Shown here piece after piece: positions 12,022-22,404 of a DNA stretch of 64,000 nt. This stretch comes from Cocos nucifera. Lineage: Eukaryota > Streptophyta > Magnoliopsida > Arecales > Arecaceae. The DNA is taken from NCBI GenBank assembly GCA_006176705.1, contig QRFJ01001931.1, positions 1 through 64,000 of the forward strand, read 5' to 3'. Within the stretch, counting starts at the first letter, position 1; every line of letters starts with the position of its first letter. Under the pieces are notes generated by a model. It saw nothing but the letters and a program-made list of their open reading frames with translations, was not told the origin of the DNA and searched no databases. A program made the translations under genes and the position numbers.

Positions 12022-12118
12022 CATATTATAGATTAAACTATTTAATCTATGTCTTTCGCTGCTTCAATTTTAAAAAAGTTTTAAAATCTATGCATGAAAT
12101 CCTGCATATTTTCCAACA
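12022..12118 (+). repeat. Last 97 bp of C2 3' LTR, cut off by G1
   Basis: Reads CATATTATAGATTAAAC to GCATATTTTCCAACA and matches the inner end of the C2 5' LTR near 41410-41510. The rest of this LTR lies at 33863-36641; the G1 insertion (duplicated CATAT) separates them. After it comes TTGCT, complementary to AGCAA at 44285-44289 on the far side of C2. Confidence 0.88.
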
Positions 12119-13912
12119 TTGCTTTGGATACCGACCTGCTATAATTGATAAAAAGATTATTCCTTCAATCGATACAACATCACTGGTGAATCCTATCAAT
12201 GGAGAGTTCATAGGTCCCAAGCGTCTATCAGATATAGATATTTTGGAGAAAGCATCGTAAAATAAAATATCAATAGAGCTTTCATTATCATTTAAAATGC
12301 GGCATACATCATAATCAATAATATTTAAAATGATTACAACTACATCATTGTGTAGCAATTGGACTCCTTGTGTATCCTCTTCAGTAAAATCGATGGGTTC
12401 TTTAGTCCTCTGCCCCTTTATTGGCTCTGCTGATCCGCCGGCCTCCTCCTACTGATGTCCCCCTGCAATGGTGTTGATGATCCTGAGTGGAGGCCAATCT
12501 TCTTATGGTTTATCCCTCCATGGTGGCTCCGATTGTGGTAGGGCCCTTGGCCAATCATCCCTTCTTTCTCGTCGTTGTTGCAAAAATTGGTCCAACCAGT
12601 CCCACCTGATGAGCTCCTCGATCTCATCTTGAAGCTAGATACATTTTTCAGTATCAAGATCATGGTCAAGATGGTAAAGGCATTACTTATTGAGGTTGCG
12701 CTTGTCTAGATGAGATCATTTTTTTTCAATCTCGATAATTGCTCCTTGATTTTCATCAGTACTTATATTTTCAAAGCATTGAGGGGAGAGTAGTTGTGAA
12801 ATCTTCTGAAAGGATAGTTTCATCGTATTCTGCGATATAGGCTTCTTGGTCGATGAGCTTAGGGTGGAGTTCAAGCTCGTCTGCACTCAGGAGGTGTTCT
12901 AGAGCATGGTCGAGGTTCACTAGGCTTCTCCACAGGGGTGGGTTTGCTGGAATCCCCCACCTGCTGCTCTTCCGTGGCCTCTTCTTCTTTGAGTTTGAAA
13001 GCTTCTTCAGCTCGGGTGTAGCCCTCAACCCGAGCCAGTATATTGGCAAATTTCCTAGGATATTTCTTTTCTAGAGAGAAGAGAATATCATTCTTTTGAA
13101 GGTTGTTCTTCAGTGTGGCCATAGTAACAGACTAGTCCAAGTTTCATATCTCCAATGCAGCAGTATTGAAATGGCTGACACAACCTCGAATGGACTATCC
13201 TTTCTTCTACTTGATATTAATGAAAAAGTCCAAACCTCATCTCTAATGCTGGCTATTGATAAAATGAGCCATAACTAGTGGCTCAGCTGATTAAAAGAAT
13301 AGATGGTATCCGGTTTGAGGTTTGAGTATCAATTTCTTACTGCTCCCTTCAGAGTAGATAAAAAAGCTCGGCACATAATGGCATCCGGCATGCCATGAAG
13401 TAGCATCATTATTCAAAAGGCTTTGAGGTGGTTGATAGGGTCTGAGGTTCCATTGTAACTCTAAAATTGAGGGAGTTTGAGGTTGGATAGTTTAAAATTT
13501 AATGGAACAGGCTCTTGCATGATCTGGATAGAGAATGGAGGGTCGGTGCAGATATTGTCATTACGGATGGGAGCAACATGGTGGAGTTCCTCATTCCATC
13601 GATTTATTTCTTGAAGCTTCTGATATAAAATATCATCTCAATCATGAATCTCAAAGTGCAGCTAGTTGAAGAGGGCAGAGATCTTTTGAGAGTAGAATCA
13701 TGGTCAGAATAGGGGTTCTCTGCTCTCTGCTTCCCCTTTCCATGGATTATTGGCCAACTTATCCAAGTGGGCCTTCCTTGCACCGGATCCTGGTACTCCA
13801 ATGATAGTCTCTCCAGTTGTGCCTATACCGGAGCTTGTTGCATGGTCTACACTACTTCAGTGAGGCCTCTAACCTACTGCATGAGCAAATTAAACTGCTT
13901 TAGATCCACCAT
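12119..13912 (-). pseudogene. G2 gag-protease, 5' portion
   Basis: The start is chosen at the ATG on 13912-13910 (MVDLKQFNLLMQ), matching the G1 gag start MVDAEQFNLLVQQ. Gag pieces include LKNNLQKNDILFSLEKKYPR and KFANILARVEGYTRAEEAFK at about 13100-12990 (retrotransposon gag domain). The protease at about 12330-12119 has ILNDNESSIDILFYDAFSK; the family's DNGS active site is changed to DNES, which by itself should abolish activity. RLGPMNSPLIGFTSDVV follows. Many stops and frameshifts occur. Confidence 0.85.
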
Positions 13913-14147
13913 GGTTGTTGGTGGAGGAGTTTGAGGAGGTTGAGGTGCCAGCGATGAGGTCGGAGCAGGCTAATTTGGATGGGATCTGGTGGCAAAGGTG
14001 ATTGATTGTCGAGAAGAATTCTTCCAGGGTGGCATCTAGCTAGCACACAAGAAAGATCAGAGGTAGAAGAGTTGAAGAGTTGAAGAAGAGAAAAAGATGA
14101 TGAACTCAACTAGGTACTCCTTGAAGTACAAGAGCTCAGATGTCTCC

Positions 14148-14162
14148 TCCTTCTAGCGCCAA
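14148..14162 (-). promoter_or_regulatory. G2 primer binding site
   Basis: The minus strand reads TTGGCGCTAGAAGGA a few bases inside the LTR. G1 has the related TTGGTGCTAGAGGAAGG. I do not assign the tRNA. Confidence 0.65.
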
Positions 14163-14165
14163 TCC

Positions 14166-15566
14166 TATTGGTGTAGCAAATGCATGGATGTTGAAATTTG
14201 CTAGAGCTAGAGAAGGTGAGCTAGGTCACCAACAAGACCTGCAAGATGAAGTATAGACTGGAGGTGGGTGACTCCAACAGGATCCTCCGATGGTCAAGTT
14301 AGTTTTGTAGCCAATAAGGAATGGAGTACTTAGGAGAATTAAAATAGAAAGGAGAGCTTAAGGAGGAAGACGTATCTAGAGGATCCATTTTATAGGCAGA
14401 GCTCATAACAGAATGATAGTGATAGCTATAACAAAATATCAGTAGAAAGTTCAAGCCACTAAAAATTTATTACGAAGAGTAGGCTGTCGTTTATCATGAC
14501 TCATAGGAGGTTGGATTTTATTTGTTGGAGTTTGGATGAGAGATCGGAGATTTCTGTGCATGGTAGTAACCTGCCCATATTGAGGATAAAGAACTTAAAG
14601 TCGGACTAGCTGAGCTTGAAGGTCGACCTCCAAGTGGTGAATGGCAGACTGGCAATTAGGTTTTAAGCTTGGATTTTGCTAGTACTATCTTTGATAGCTT
14701 TCAGAAGCTTGGTCGTCTTTAAAGTTGATCGAGTGCAGGTGTGGAAAATTGAACGAGAGGCTAGAGAGGGGATGGTAGGATCTTCAATGAGGACCGTCGC
14801 CAGGCTTTCTTGAAGGAGTTCGGCTAGGATAGTAGAGATCTGAGATCAATTGAAAGCAGAGATGGGTGAGTGTTAAGACTCATGGCTTCTTGCTGGTGCT
14901 GTTCTAACTACTCTTAAAAGTTTGGCTACCCTAAAGGTAAGTCGAAGGTGAATATCAAATTATTCTGGAGGGCTAAAGATAGGAAAGGATGACAGACTCT
15001 TTGATCCATCATACCCTCTAGGGGAAGTTCGGACATAGGTTGAAGGCAAGGTCCTTGGTGCAGTAGTGCTAAGGTCTATCTGCTATTTATAAAGTGGAGT
15101 AAAGAGACTTGATTGGAGAGGAATCTGGCTGGAGAGGAATTTGGTTGGCCAGGATCTCCGACGTGAGTTTGATAAGATTTGCTATCCATGGTGAAGGAAC
15201 CCAGCCGTCTTCAAGATCGGCCACCAGATAAGGTCAGACTGAGCTAAGATTCAATACTTGGATTCCTACTATTTTGAGCCAGGGGTTTGAATCGGTCAAA
15301 TGGCAATATTTTTAACTATTCAAGCTCGTTCAGCAGAAGTTCAGCATATCTTTGACAAGTTTTGTCGTCGTAGGAAGAGAGTTGAAAGTTGCCGTTGGGA
15401 AGATCATCTGGCAAACATGGGCCAATGATCGGCCTTTCATAATTCAACCAAAATAGGAAAGCAATTTAGCTAAAGCTCAGACCCGAACACCACTACTCTA
15501 GGTAATACCATATCAAAGTCAGGCAATCCATCGAACTTCTTTGGGAGCTATTTTTTATCCCCAATA
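14166..15566 (-). repeat. G2 5' LTR (1.40 kb)
   Basis: The minus strand starts TATTGGGGATAAA (TGTTG decayed to TATTG) and ends CTACACCAATA before the primer site. It resembles the G1 LTR at its ends but is longer. A TATA-like TATAAAAT sits at 14394-14387. The outer flank is GAGTC (15567-15571). The partner LTR lies beyond the right edge. Confidence 0.8.
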
Positions 15567-16820
15567 GAGTCCAAATCAAATCCAATTCAAAATTCTGCCA
15601 AACCTAATCTAATTAGACTTTAAATCTAAATCCTACTTAGATTATAAAATTTAATTAATCTTAAATTAAGTCAAAATTAATTAAATTAAATCTGATTTAA
15701 GTTAATTACAAGAAATTGGTTTTCAATTTGGATTCAATTCAAATCCAATTTGAAATCCTATCAGTCCTAATTTAATTAGACTTTTAACTCAAGTCCTACT
15801 TAAATAGTAAAATCTAATTACTTTCAAATTAAGTCAAGTGTAATTAAATTTAAGTTAATTTAAATAACTAGGAGAAAATAGTTTTCAATTTGGATTCGAT
15901 TCAAATCCAATTCGAACTCGATTTAAATCCAATTCAGAATGCTATCAATCTTAATTTAATTAGACTTTTAATTCAAGTTCTACTTGGATAGTAAAATATA
16001 ATTATTTTTAAATTAAGTCAAGCCTAATTAAATTTAAGGTAATTTAAATCAATTAGAGCTTGATCCATGATTACATTCGAATCCAATTTGAACTTGATTC
16101 GAATCCAATTTGAAATTCTGTCAAACCTAATTCAATTAGGTTATGAATCTAAATTTTATATGAATTATAAAATCTAATTGATCTCAAATTAATTCAAGAT
16201 TAATCAAATTAAAATTGATTAAAATTAATTAGAAGAAAATAATTTTTAATTTGGATTCAATTTGAATCCAATTCAAACTCGATTCGAATCTAATTAGAAA
16301 ATCTATCAATCCTAATTCAATTAGACTTTAAAATTTAAGTCCTACTTAGATAGTAAAATTTAATTATCTTCATATTATATCAACCCTCATTAAATTTAAT
16401 CTAATTAAAATTAATTAAAAAAAATAGTTTTCAATTTAAGTTCGATCCAAATCTAATTGAAACCTGATTCGAAATCCTATCTAACCTAATTCAATTAGAC
16501 TTTGAATCCAAGTCCTAATTAGATTTTAAACCAAATTATCCTAAAATTAAGTCGAGCCTAACTAAATTTAATTTGATTTAAATCAATTAGAAAAAAATGG
16601 CTTTCAATTTAGGTTCTATTTGAATCAAATTCGAATCTCATTCGAAATTCTATCAAATCTAATTCAATTAGACTTTGAATCCAAGTTCTATTTAGAATAT
16701 TAAAATTCAATTAATCTTAAATTAAGTTAAGCCTAATTAAATTAAATCTATTTTAAATCAATTAAGACTCAATCCATAAATTAATTAAGTTCAAAAATTT
16801 AATAAAGTCTAATATTGATT
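15567..16820. repeat. Degenerate AT-rich tandem array, about 160-185-bp unit
   Basis: About seven diverged copies of a unit holding TTYGAATCCAATT, CCTAATTTAATTAGACTTT, CTACTTAGAT and TTAAATTAAGTCAA. Unit anchors fall near 15567, 15726, 15887, 16065, 16247, 16430 and 16608, so spacing is about 160 then about 175-185 bp. Each unit carries small palindromes such as GATTCGAATC. No ORF. It directly abuts the outer end of the G2 LTR. Confidence 0.75.
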
Positions 16821-16889
16821 TTTAACCATCCAAAAAATGATGTAGGAGAAAAAATATTAAAATATATTTTTTAGAAAAAAATATAATTA

Positions 16890-17215
16890 TTAGCAATGAC
16901 TTTAGTGACTGAGAGCTTGCTATTACTAATAATTTAAAAAAAAATATTTTTAAAAAATTAATATTATTAGTGATGGCGTATTTGTATTAGCAACACTTTT
17001 GCTGTCGGTAATAATTTTTTCCAATGACATTATAGATGGCTTTTTGGTCATTAAAAATTATTAATTTTTTTTAAAAAAATTAATATTAAAATATAGTATT
17101 TTAAAAAAATTTAACATTATTAGCGATGGTATTTTGTTATTAGCAGTGGAATTTGCCATCGCTAATAACTTTGGCATAGAAACTTTGATTTTGCCAACCG
17201 TATAACCGACGGTAG
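16890..17215 (+). repeat. CACTA-type subterminal repeats
   Basis: Repeated, partly inverted words such as ATTAGCGATGG, TTGCCATCGCTAATAA and TATTAGTGATGGC, separated by A/T runs. Plant CACTA elements bind transposase at clustered short repeats of this kind near their ends. Confidence 0.5.
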
Positions 17216-17685
17216 TATTTCCATCGGTAATAGTCCACCCATAAAACTTTACCTACCCCGCCAATGAAAAAAAAATTTTTGATTACAAAAATTTCTCTGC
17301 ATCTTCTCCATTCCCCATGCGTTCTTTCCAACATTCCCCGCTCCCTGCATTTCCTCCTTCCTGGTGACTCGACCCCACTAGCACCAACTATGCTGTGGCC
17401 CTGAGCTCACCACCCTTGCCCCTCTTTGTCTGAGCTGTCAATGCTCCTATGTGGCAGCCTCAACCTTGCCACACTGGCCCCACCTCCCCTGAGGCCACCA
17501 TGACCCTACAACCTCGACCTCGCCTCACCTGCTACCGCCCTGACCCTATCGACATCTCCTACTCCATAGTCCCAAGCTAGCCGCTCCAACCCTCACCTCT
17601 CCTACAGCCACCCCAAACCCATCAGTGCCTCTTGCACTGCGACCTTGAGCCAGCCGCCCCATCCTCGCCTCTCCCGCATCCATCT
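17216..17685. repeat. GC-rich C-heavy minisatellite-like stretch, left part
   Basis: Pyrimidine-rich sequence with repeated GCCTCTTGCACTGC and CCTCACCTCTCCTACAGCC words, unlike the AT-rich surroundings. It continues at 19499-19920 after the solo LTR. The small proline-rich ORFs here are composition artefacts. Confidence 0.5.
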
Positions 17686-19498
17686 TGATCGCTATCATAG
17701 GCGGTCAAAAATAAAACCTAAGTCACTACTATATAGATATGATGAGTTGGGATAGTATCCTTAGAAATTATGTTAATTATATTTAAATAATTTAAATTAT
17801 AAATTAAAAGTAAGATTAAGATTAATTAACAAACTGCTTAAATTTGTTAAGAAAGAAAGTAAATAGCAAATTAATTAAAAGTTAGGTTGCAAGTATGGAG
17901 ATTGATTCTCAGGATCTCAACTACTCTCTTGTTTGATAGTTGGTATCCTTTTCAATATACTTTAATTAATATCTAATTAATAAAGATATAACCTATCTTA
18001 GAGAGCATGGCTTATATCCTTGGATCACAACCCATCCCTTAAAATTATAGGCTAGTATAAATTAATTTAGATATAATAAAAAAAATTAATCTAAAGATAA
18101 TTTATTCTAAGAGAATGAACCATACCCGTAGATCATGGCTCGTCCTAAGGGTCATAAATTATTTCAGATCAATCTTATAATGATACAAAAATATAATTAA
18201 GAAAAGCAGTCTTTATTGCAAATTAAAAAGAAGTACAAATGATAAAAAATAGAAAACATCATCAAAATAAGATCACAATGATCTTTTGAGGATAAAATGA
18301 TCAGCCAGCCATCGGGAAGCTTCCTATTGATGTCTTCATCCTGGAGCTCTGCGGAAGAACCTAGACAGCAATTGGCTGCAAAACTCAGGAATAGGAGAGA
18401 GATTTTGGTGGAGAAATCAGTTTAGGTTTATGGAAGAAGGCAGGAAAAGAAAGAGAAGAACACTTGAAGAGAGAGGGAAAGAGGGAGAGAGAGGGCTTCT
18501 GTGTGTAGGAGGGGCTCTATTGGGTTGATCCCCAAAGGGAGAGGCTGATGCTCAATGAATTGGTGTAGGAGGGTTTTTATAAAGGAGAAAACATGTGATT
18601 TTTGAGTTAGAGAAGGAAATAAACTAGGGAAATAGAGTCTGGATCGAATTATGCTCTCTGTGATAATTTTTTGCCACCAGATCGAATTTAAACAGTCTAG
18701 ATTAGATCAATATCCATTGCTGCTATCTTCATCAAGGCCCAGATTGATTTATAGCCATCAGATCATCTCATCAAATAATTTTGGATTGTTGGATGGTGCT
18801 AAGAACTCCTTAATCAAGTCGGAATCAACTTTTAGCCATTGGATCTCAATCGAGATGAATGTAGACCATCGGCTTGCGCTAAAGAACTGGACACTTTTTG
18901 AATCAAACCAAGAAACCCCCACCATTGCACCTTGACTGGGATGTAAACCTATTGTTGATCGTGTAATCGCTATTCCTGTAGACCACCTAGATGGAGCGCA
19001 CCATAGGTCCTGCCCAATCCTCATGTGCCACACCACCTAAAATGACCATTCTACCCTTGTGAGCCATGTGGGATTATTCATGGACCCTTGGGTCCACGCC
19101 TTTCACGTGTTTACCGGTCCACCATGGACCACATGCTTTTTGGATGTTAGGTGCCGGTGCTGGTGGGCCTAGAGATGTGGGCTGTGTTGGGCTGGGCCAT
19201 GCTGGATTTCATGCAACGGCTGCTACTGCGCTGGACCGACTGAGCGATTGGTCTGGTTCGGTGCACTAGGCTGATGCGACAGGTTTACTCTTTTTTTCTT
19301 TTTCTTTTTCTTTTCATTTTCCTTTGAATCCTTGTTTAAGGTCCATTTTGAGTCTGATTCGCTCCAATTTTTTTTTTTGATCCATAAATAAAGATCTTTT
19401 CATCAATGATCATTTTTCTAGAAAAATAAAATAAAAGTATCAATTCTTAAAAATAAAATTAATACATATATATTTAATGTATTTATCACATCCCCACC
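17686..19498 (-). repeat. Solo LTR of an unidentified retrotransposon (1.8 kb)
   Basis: The minus strand starts TGATAAATACATTAAAT and ends TAGCGATCA, giving canonical TG...CA ends. Flanks are CATCT (17681-17685) and CATCC (19499-19503), a 5-bp target duplication with one mismatch. TATAAAAAC on the minus strand at 18581-18573 lies about 920 bp in, followed by a CT-rich leader, as in plant LTRs. There are no coding domains and no second copy in the window, hence solo. A second reading of the ends (TATCA duplicates at 17693-17697 and 19494-19498) is possible but gives non-canonical termini. Confidence 0.6.
18573..18581 (-). promoter_or_regulatory. TATA box of solo LTR
   Basis: TATAAAAAC on the minus strand; it supports the orientation given for this LTR. 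Confidence 0.45.
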
Positions 19499-19920
19499 CC
19501 ATCGACGCCTCTTGCACTGCAGCCCCAAGACAGCCGCTCCATCCCTGCCTCTCCTATGGCCTCCCACCCTACACACCTCTATGCCACCATCCGCCCTTCA
19601 CCTGGCCCTGCTCTCCCATACCGCACCCATCCCATGGTGCCTCCAATGTTCAGCCCTAAGCCTCATCCAACCTTGCTCTCTCATGGCCGCCCCCACCCAT
19701 CGTGCTCCAACACTAATGCCCGAGCCCGCACCCCAGTCGTGCTCTCCACACCGCCCACCCTACCCATGCCTCCTTCTACAGCTTGAAGCCTGCTACCTCT
19801 ATCTTACCGGCCTCTCTATGGCCCCATCCCAGCCAGTCTGACCATACAACCTCTACCTCACCACCCCCAGCCTGTGGCTCCAATCTTGCAGCCCCTTCGC
19901 TCCTACTGTAAGTAGTAGCA
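19499..19920. repeat. GC-rich minisatellite-like stretch, right part
   Basis: Resumes the C-rich repeats interrupted by the solo LTR: GACGCCTCTTGCACTGCAGC here parallels CAGTGCCTCTTGCACTGCG at 17622-17640. The overlapping proline-rich ORFs at 19477-19841 are open in three frames at once, which argues against coding. Confidence 0.5.
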
Positions 19921-19967
19921 GTAGTGATGACTGATGTTGTTTAGTATTAGTGATGGCACTAGCCATC

Positions 19968-19999
19968 ATTAATTAATTAATTAATTAATTAATTAATTA
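19968..19999. repeat. (ATTA)8 microsatellite
   Basis: Perfect ATTA repeat of 32 bp next to a CACTA-like subterminal word. Confidence 0.9.
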
Positions 20000-20664
20000 G
20001 ATGTATGGGATTTGAATCTTGGCATGTAGAGTATTCAAATCGAGAGAAGATGTCGGATAGTATTACAACCATAGGACTTGGGCATGCCCTACATGCCCCG
20101 ACCAGGGGTCATAGCTGGCGTCAAAGGTATTTCGCTCTCGCATGCTGGAGATTATTAATTATATATTAATTTGAATAAAATTTGCATTACATGGAATGAT
20201 AGACCCGTCAGTTGATTGATGTACATATTCTAAGATATCCATATATTTTTTTATTTTTGTATGGGTAAAAAAATTATATACATTGATCAATTGATTGTCC
20301 ACTATAGATAGTTTGAAAAATGCAAATATTTCTATAGGTCATTATAGAAATCAAATGGTATGCTAAGGGTTCAAAAGAAATTTTGGATAGAATTTTTCTT
20401 TTGCTCTTCCTACATGGGAGAACTAAGGAGAAATATTGCCAAAATTTTTTTGGCCCTCGTTGCATATCGTTTGATTACTGTAATAGACCAATAGAATTAA
20501 TGCATTTCTTGAATGGGATAGGATCTATCTTTACCTCTTAGTTGATGATAGGATGCATTAATTTACTATGTAAGTCATTTTGAATAATAAAATAGTATTT
20601 TATAATTATCTTATATTTATTTATATGCAGAATTCTTAGATAGTCGGCCATGGATTGTAGCTAG

Positions 20665-20696
20665 ATGGATCATCGAGTAGTCAATAAGAAGATTTC
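20665..20696 (+). pseudogene. Start of CACTA transposase (TNP2-like), severed
   Basis: The ATG at 20665 opens MDHRVVNKKI, resembling the MDRSWM..K start of plant TNP2-type transposases. The frame ends at 20696, where copia RT (minus) begins. The missing continuation STEYRERVEYF is found at 27047 downward on the minus strand. The 9 bp GAAGATTTC at 20688-20696 is present again, inverted, at 27048-27056, so joining them through one copy gives an unbroken transposase-associated domain. Confidence 0.7.
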
Positions 20697-22379
20697 TGCT
20701 ATATCAGGTCGTGTACATAGCATGGCATACATGAGGCTCCCTATTGCAGAAGCATAAGGGATCTTGCTCATGCATTCTATTTCCTCAGGTGTGCTGGGGC
20801 ACATCTTCTTGGAAAGATGAATACCATGTCTGAAGGGTATTAATCCTCTTAGAGTTTTCCATACTAAACTCTTTAGTACTTTCTCTTATGTACATCTTCT
20901 GTGAAAGTCCTAGCATCCTATTCGGTCTATCTCTACAGACCTTAATTCCTAGAATAAAGGATGCTTCACCTAGGTCTTTCATGGAGAATTCCTTGGGCAC
21001 AACCATACCTTGACTGAAGTCACATGGGAATATCATTCCTAAAAAGGAGGATGTATCCACGTACATTACGAGGAAAGACAACAGCGCTCCCACTGGCCCT
21101 TTTGAAACACATGGTTCCTCTTCATTTTGATGAAATCAAATGTTTGATCATATCATTGAAACGAGTGTTCCAGCTCCGAGATGCTTGCTAAGTCCATATT
21201 GGATCTTTGCAGCTTGCAAATCTTGTGATCAGTATCACACTGGATGGAAACCTAGCGGCAGTTCCATATAGATATCTTCTTTCAAGATATCCATTCACAG
21301 AACGCCATTTTCACGTCCATTTCCCATATTTCGTATCGAAATAGGCTGCAATACAAGCAATGTGTGGATGGATTTAGCATAGCTACTGGGAAAGGTATCC
21401 TGATAGTCTATGCCTTCGCGTTGACTATAACCTTTTGCCACCAATCTAGCCTTGAATGTCTCCACATTCCCATCTGCACCAATCTTTCTCTTGAAGATCC
21501 ATTTACATCCAATAGGTACTATACCTTCTGGTGGATCTACCAAGGTCCGACTTTGGTTTGAGTGCATCGAGTCATTTCTGACTGCATTGCCTCTAGCCAT
21601 TTTCTGAGTCGATATCTGATATCGCCTCGTGAGATTTTGGGATCATCTCCATGAGCACCATTACCGTATGAGAAACATTTTCTCTACATCTCTGAACAAT
21701 ACCTAAGTAGTCTTTCAGGGGGATGGGAAACTCTTTTCGATCTACGAGGTGGAGGAGGTAGTGTTCTTATTGGCTCAACTTGATTTGGTTCCACTTGGTC
21801 CTTAGCTCGTTCTGCTTGTGAGACTTTCTCATCAAGCTTGATCTATTTTCCAATGCCGCTATCTTGAATAAACTATTTTTCAAGAAAGATGCATGTCAAC
21901 TCACAATCACATTGTGGTTTTTGAAATGTAGAATAGTATCCTAATGACTCTTTTAGGATTCCTAATTAATCAAGCTCTAAGACCATAAATCTAACTTGTC
22001 GTTTGTTGTTTTGACATGAGCCGGACAACACCAAATCTGAGATGACTCAGACTTGGTTTCTTTTACCGTGCTATAATCTCATACGGTGTGGTAAGGAAAC
22101 GATTTTAGAGGGAACCTCGTTCAGTAGATAGATTGAAGTTAACAAATGAGTGTCCCCAAGAGGAAATCAGGAAGGTCTGTGAAGCTCATCATGGATTAAA
22201 ACATATCTTAATAGAGTCTGATTTTTCTCCTTTGAAACCCGTTGAGTTGAGGCGTTTTTGGTGGAGTCCATTGAGAGACTAATGCCATTCTCTTGAGATA
22301 GTCTAGGAATTCCTGCTAAGGTATTCACCTCCTCGATCTGATCGAAGAATCTTAATGGGTTTTCTGTTTGTTTTTCTAC
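20697..22379 (-). pseudogene. Second C1-family copia fragment: integrase end and RT
   Basis: Minus-strand copia pol from integrase (22379) to RT ending RPDIA at 20697. It contains TLVDPPEGIVPIGCKWIFKR (about 21550), FKARLVAKGYSQREGIDYQD, a decayed active site MYVDTS where YVDD is expected (about 21060), KDLGEASFILGIKV, and IPYASAIGSLMYAMLCTRPD. The part 21473-22379 repeats positions 1-920 almost word for word but with many one-base gains and losses. The RT resumes at 27057 as HAVSVTSRYQ on the other strand. Confidence 0.85.
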
Positions 22380-22404
22380 NNNNNNNNNNNNNNNNNNNNN
22401 NNNN
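22380..22404. other. Assembly gap, 25 N
   Basis: Exactly 25 unknown bases, which looks like a fixed-size placeholder rather than a measured gap. The indel-rich copy of C1 ends at its left edge. Confidence 0.99.

Larger units (their letters stand above)
12119..15566 (-). mobile_element. Gypsy element G2, 5' half (5' LTR to protease)
   Basis: Minus-strand Tat gypsy: 5' LTR 15566-14166, primer site, gag and protease, broken at 12119 by C2. It continues in the same frame at 44285 on the plus strand: GRYPKQ here joins SIA*VDFLIVKASSAYN there, parallel to the unbroken G1 protease. The duplicated AGCAA confirms the break. Confidence 0.88.
16830..20696 (+). mobile_element. 5' part of a CACTA (En/Spm) element
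   Basis: Inferred from three parts: subterminal repeats at about 16890-17215, similar repeats at 19940-19966, and the start of the transposase at 20665-20696 whose body lies at 23939-27056. The outer end near 16836 (GATGTAGGAGAAAAAAT) is a poor match to the CACTACAAGAAA terminus. A solo LTR (17686-19498) sits inside. The stretch 20000-20640 has no recognisable gene and would be transposase upstream sequence. Confidence 0.55.

Noticed and set aside
19477..19841. Proline/histidine-rich ORFs of 60-109 aa
   Set aside because: Open in three frames at once because of C-rich composition; not protein coding.
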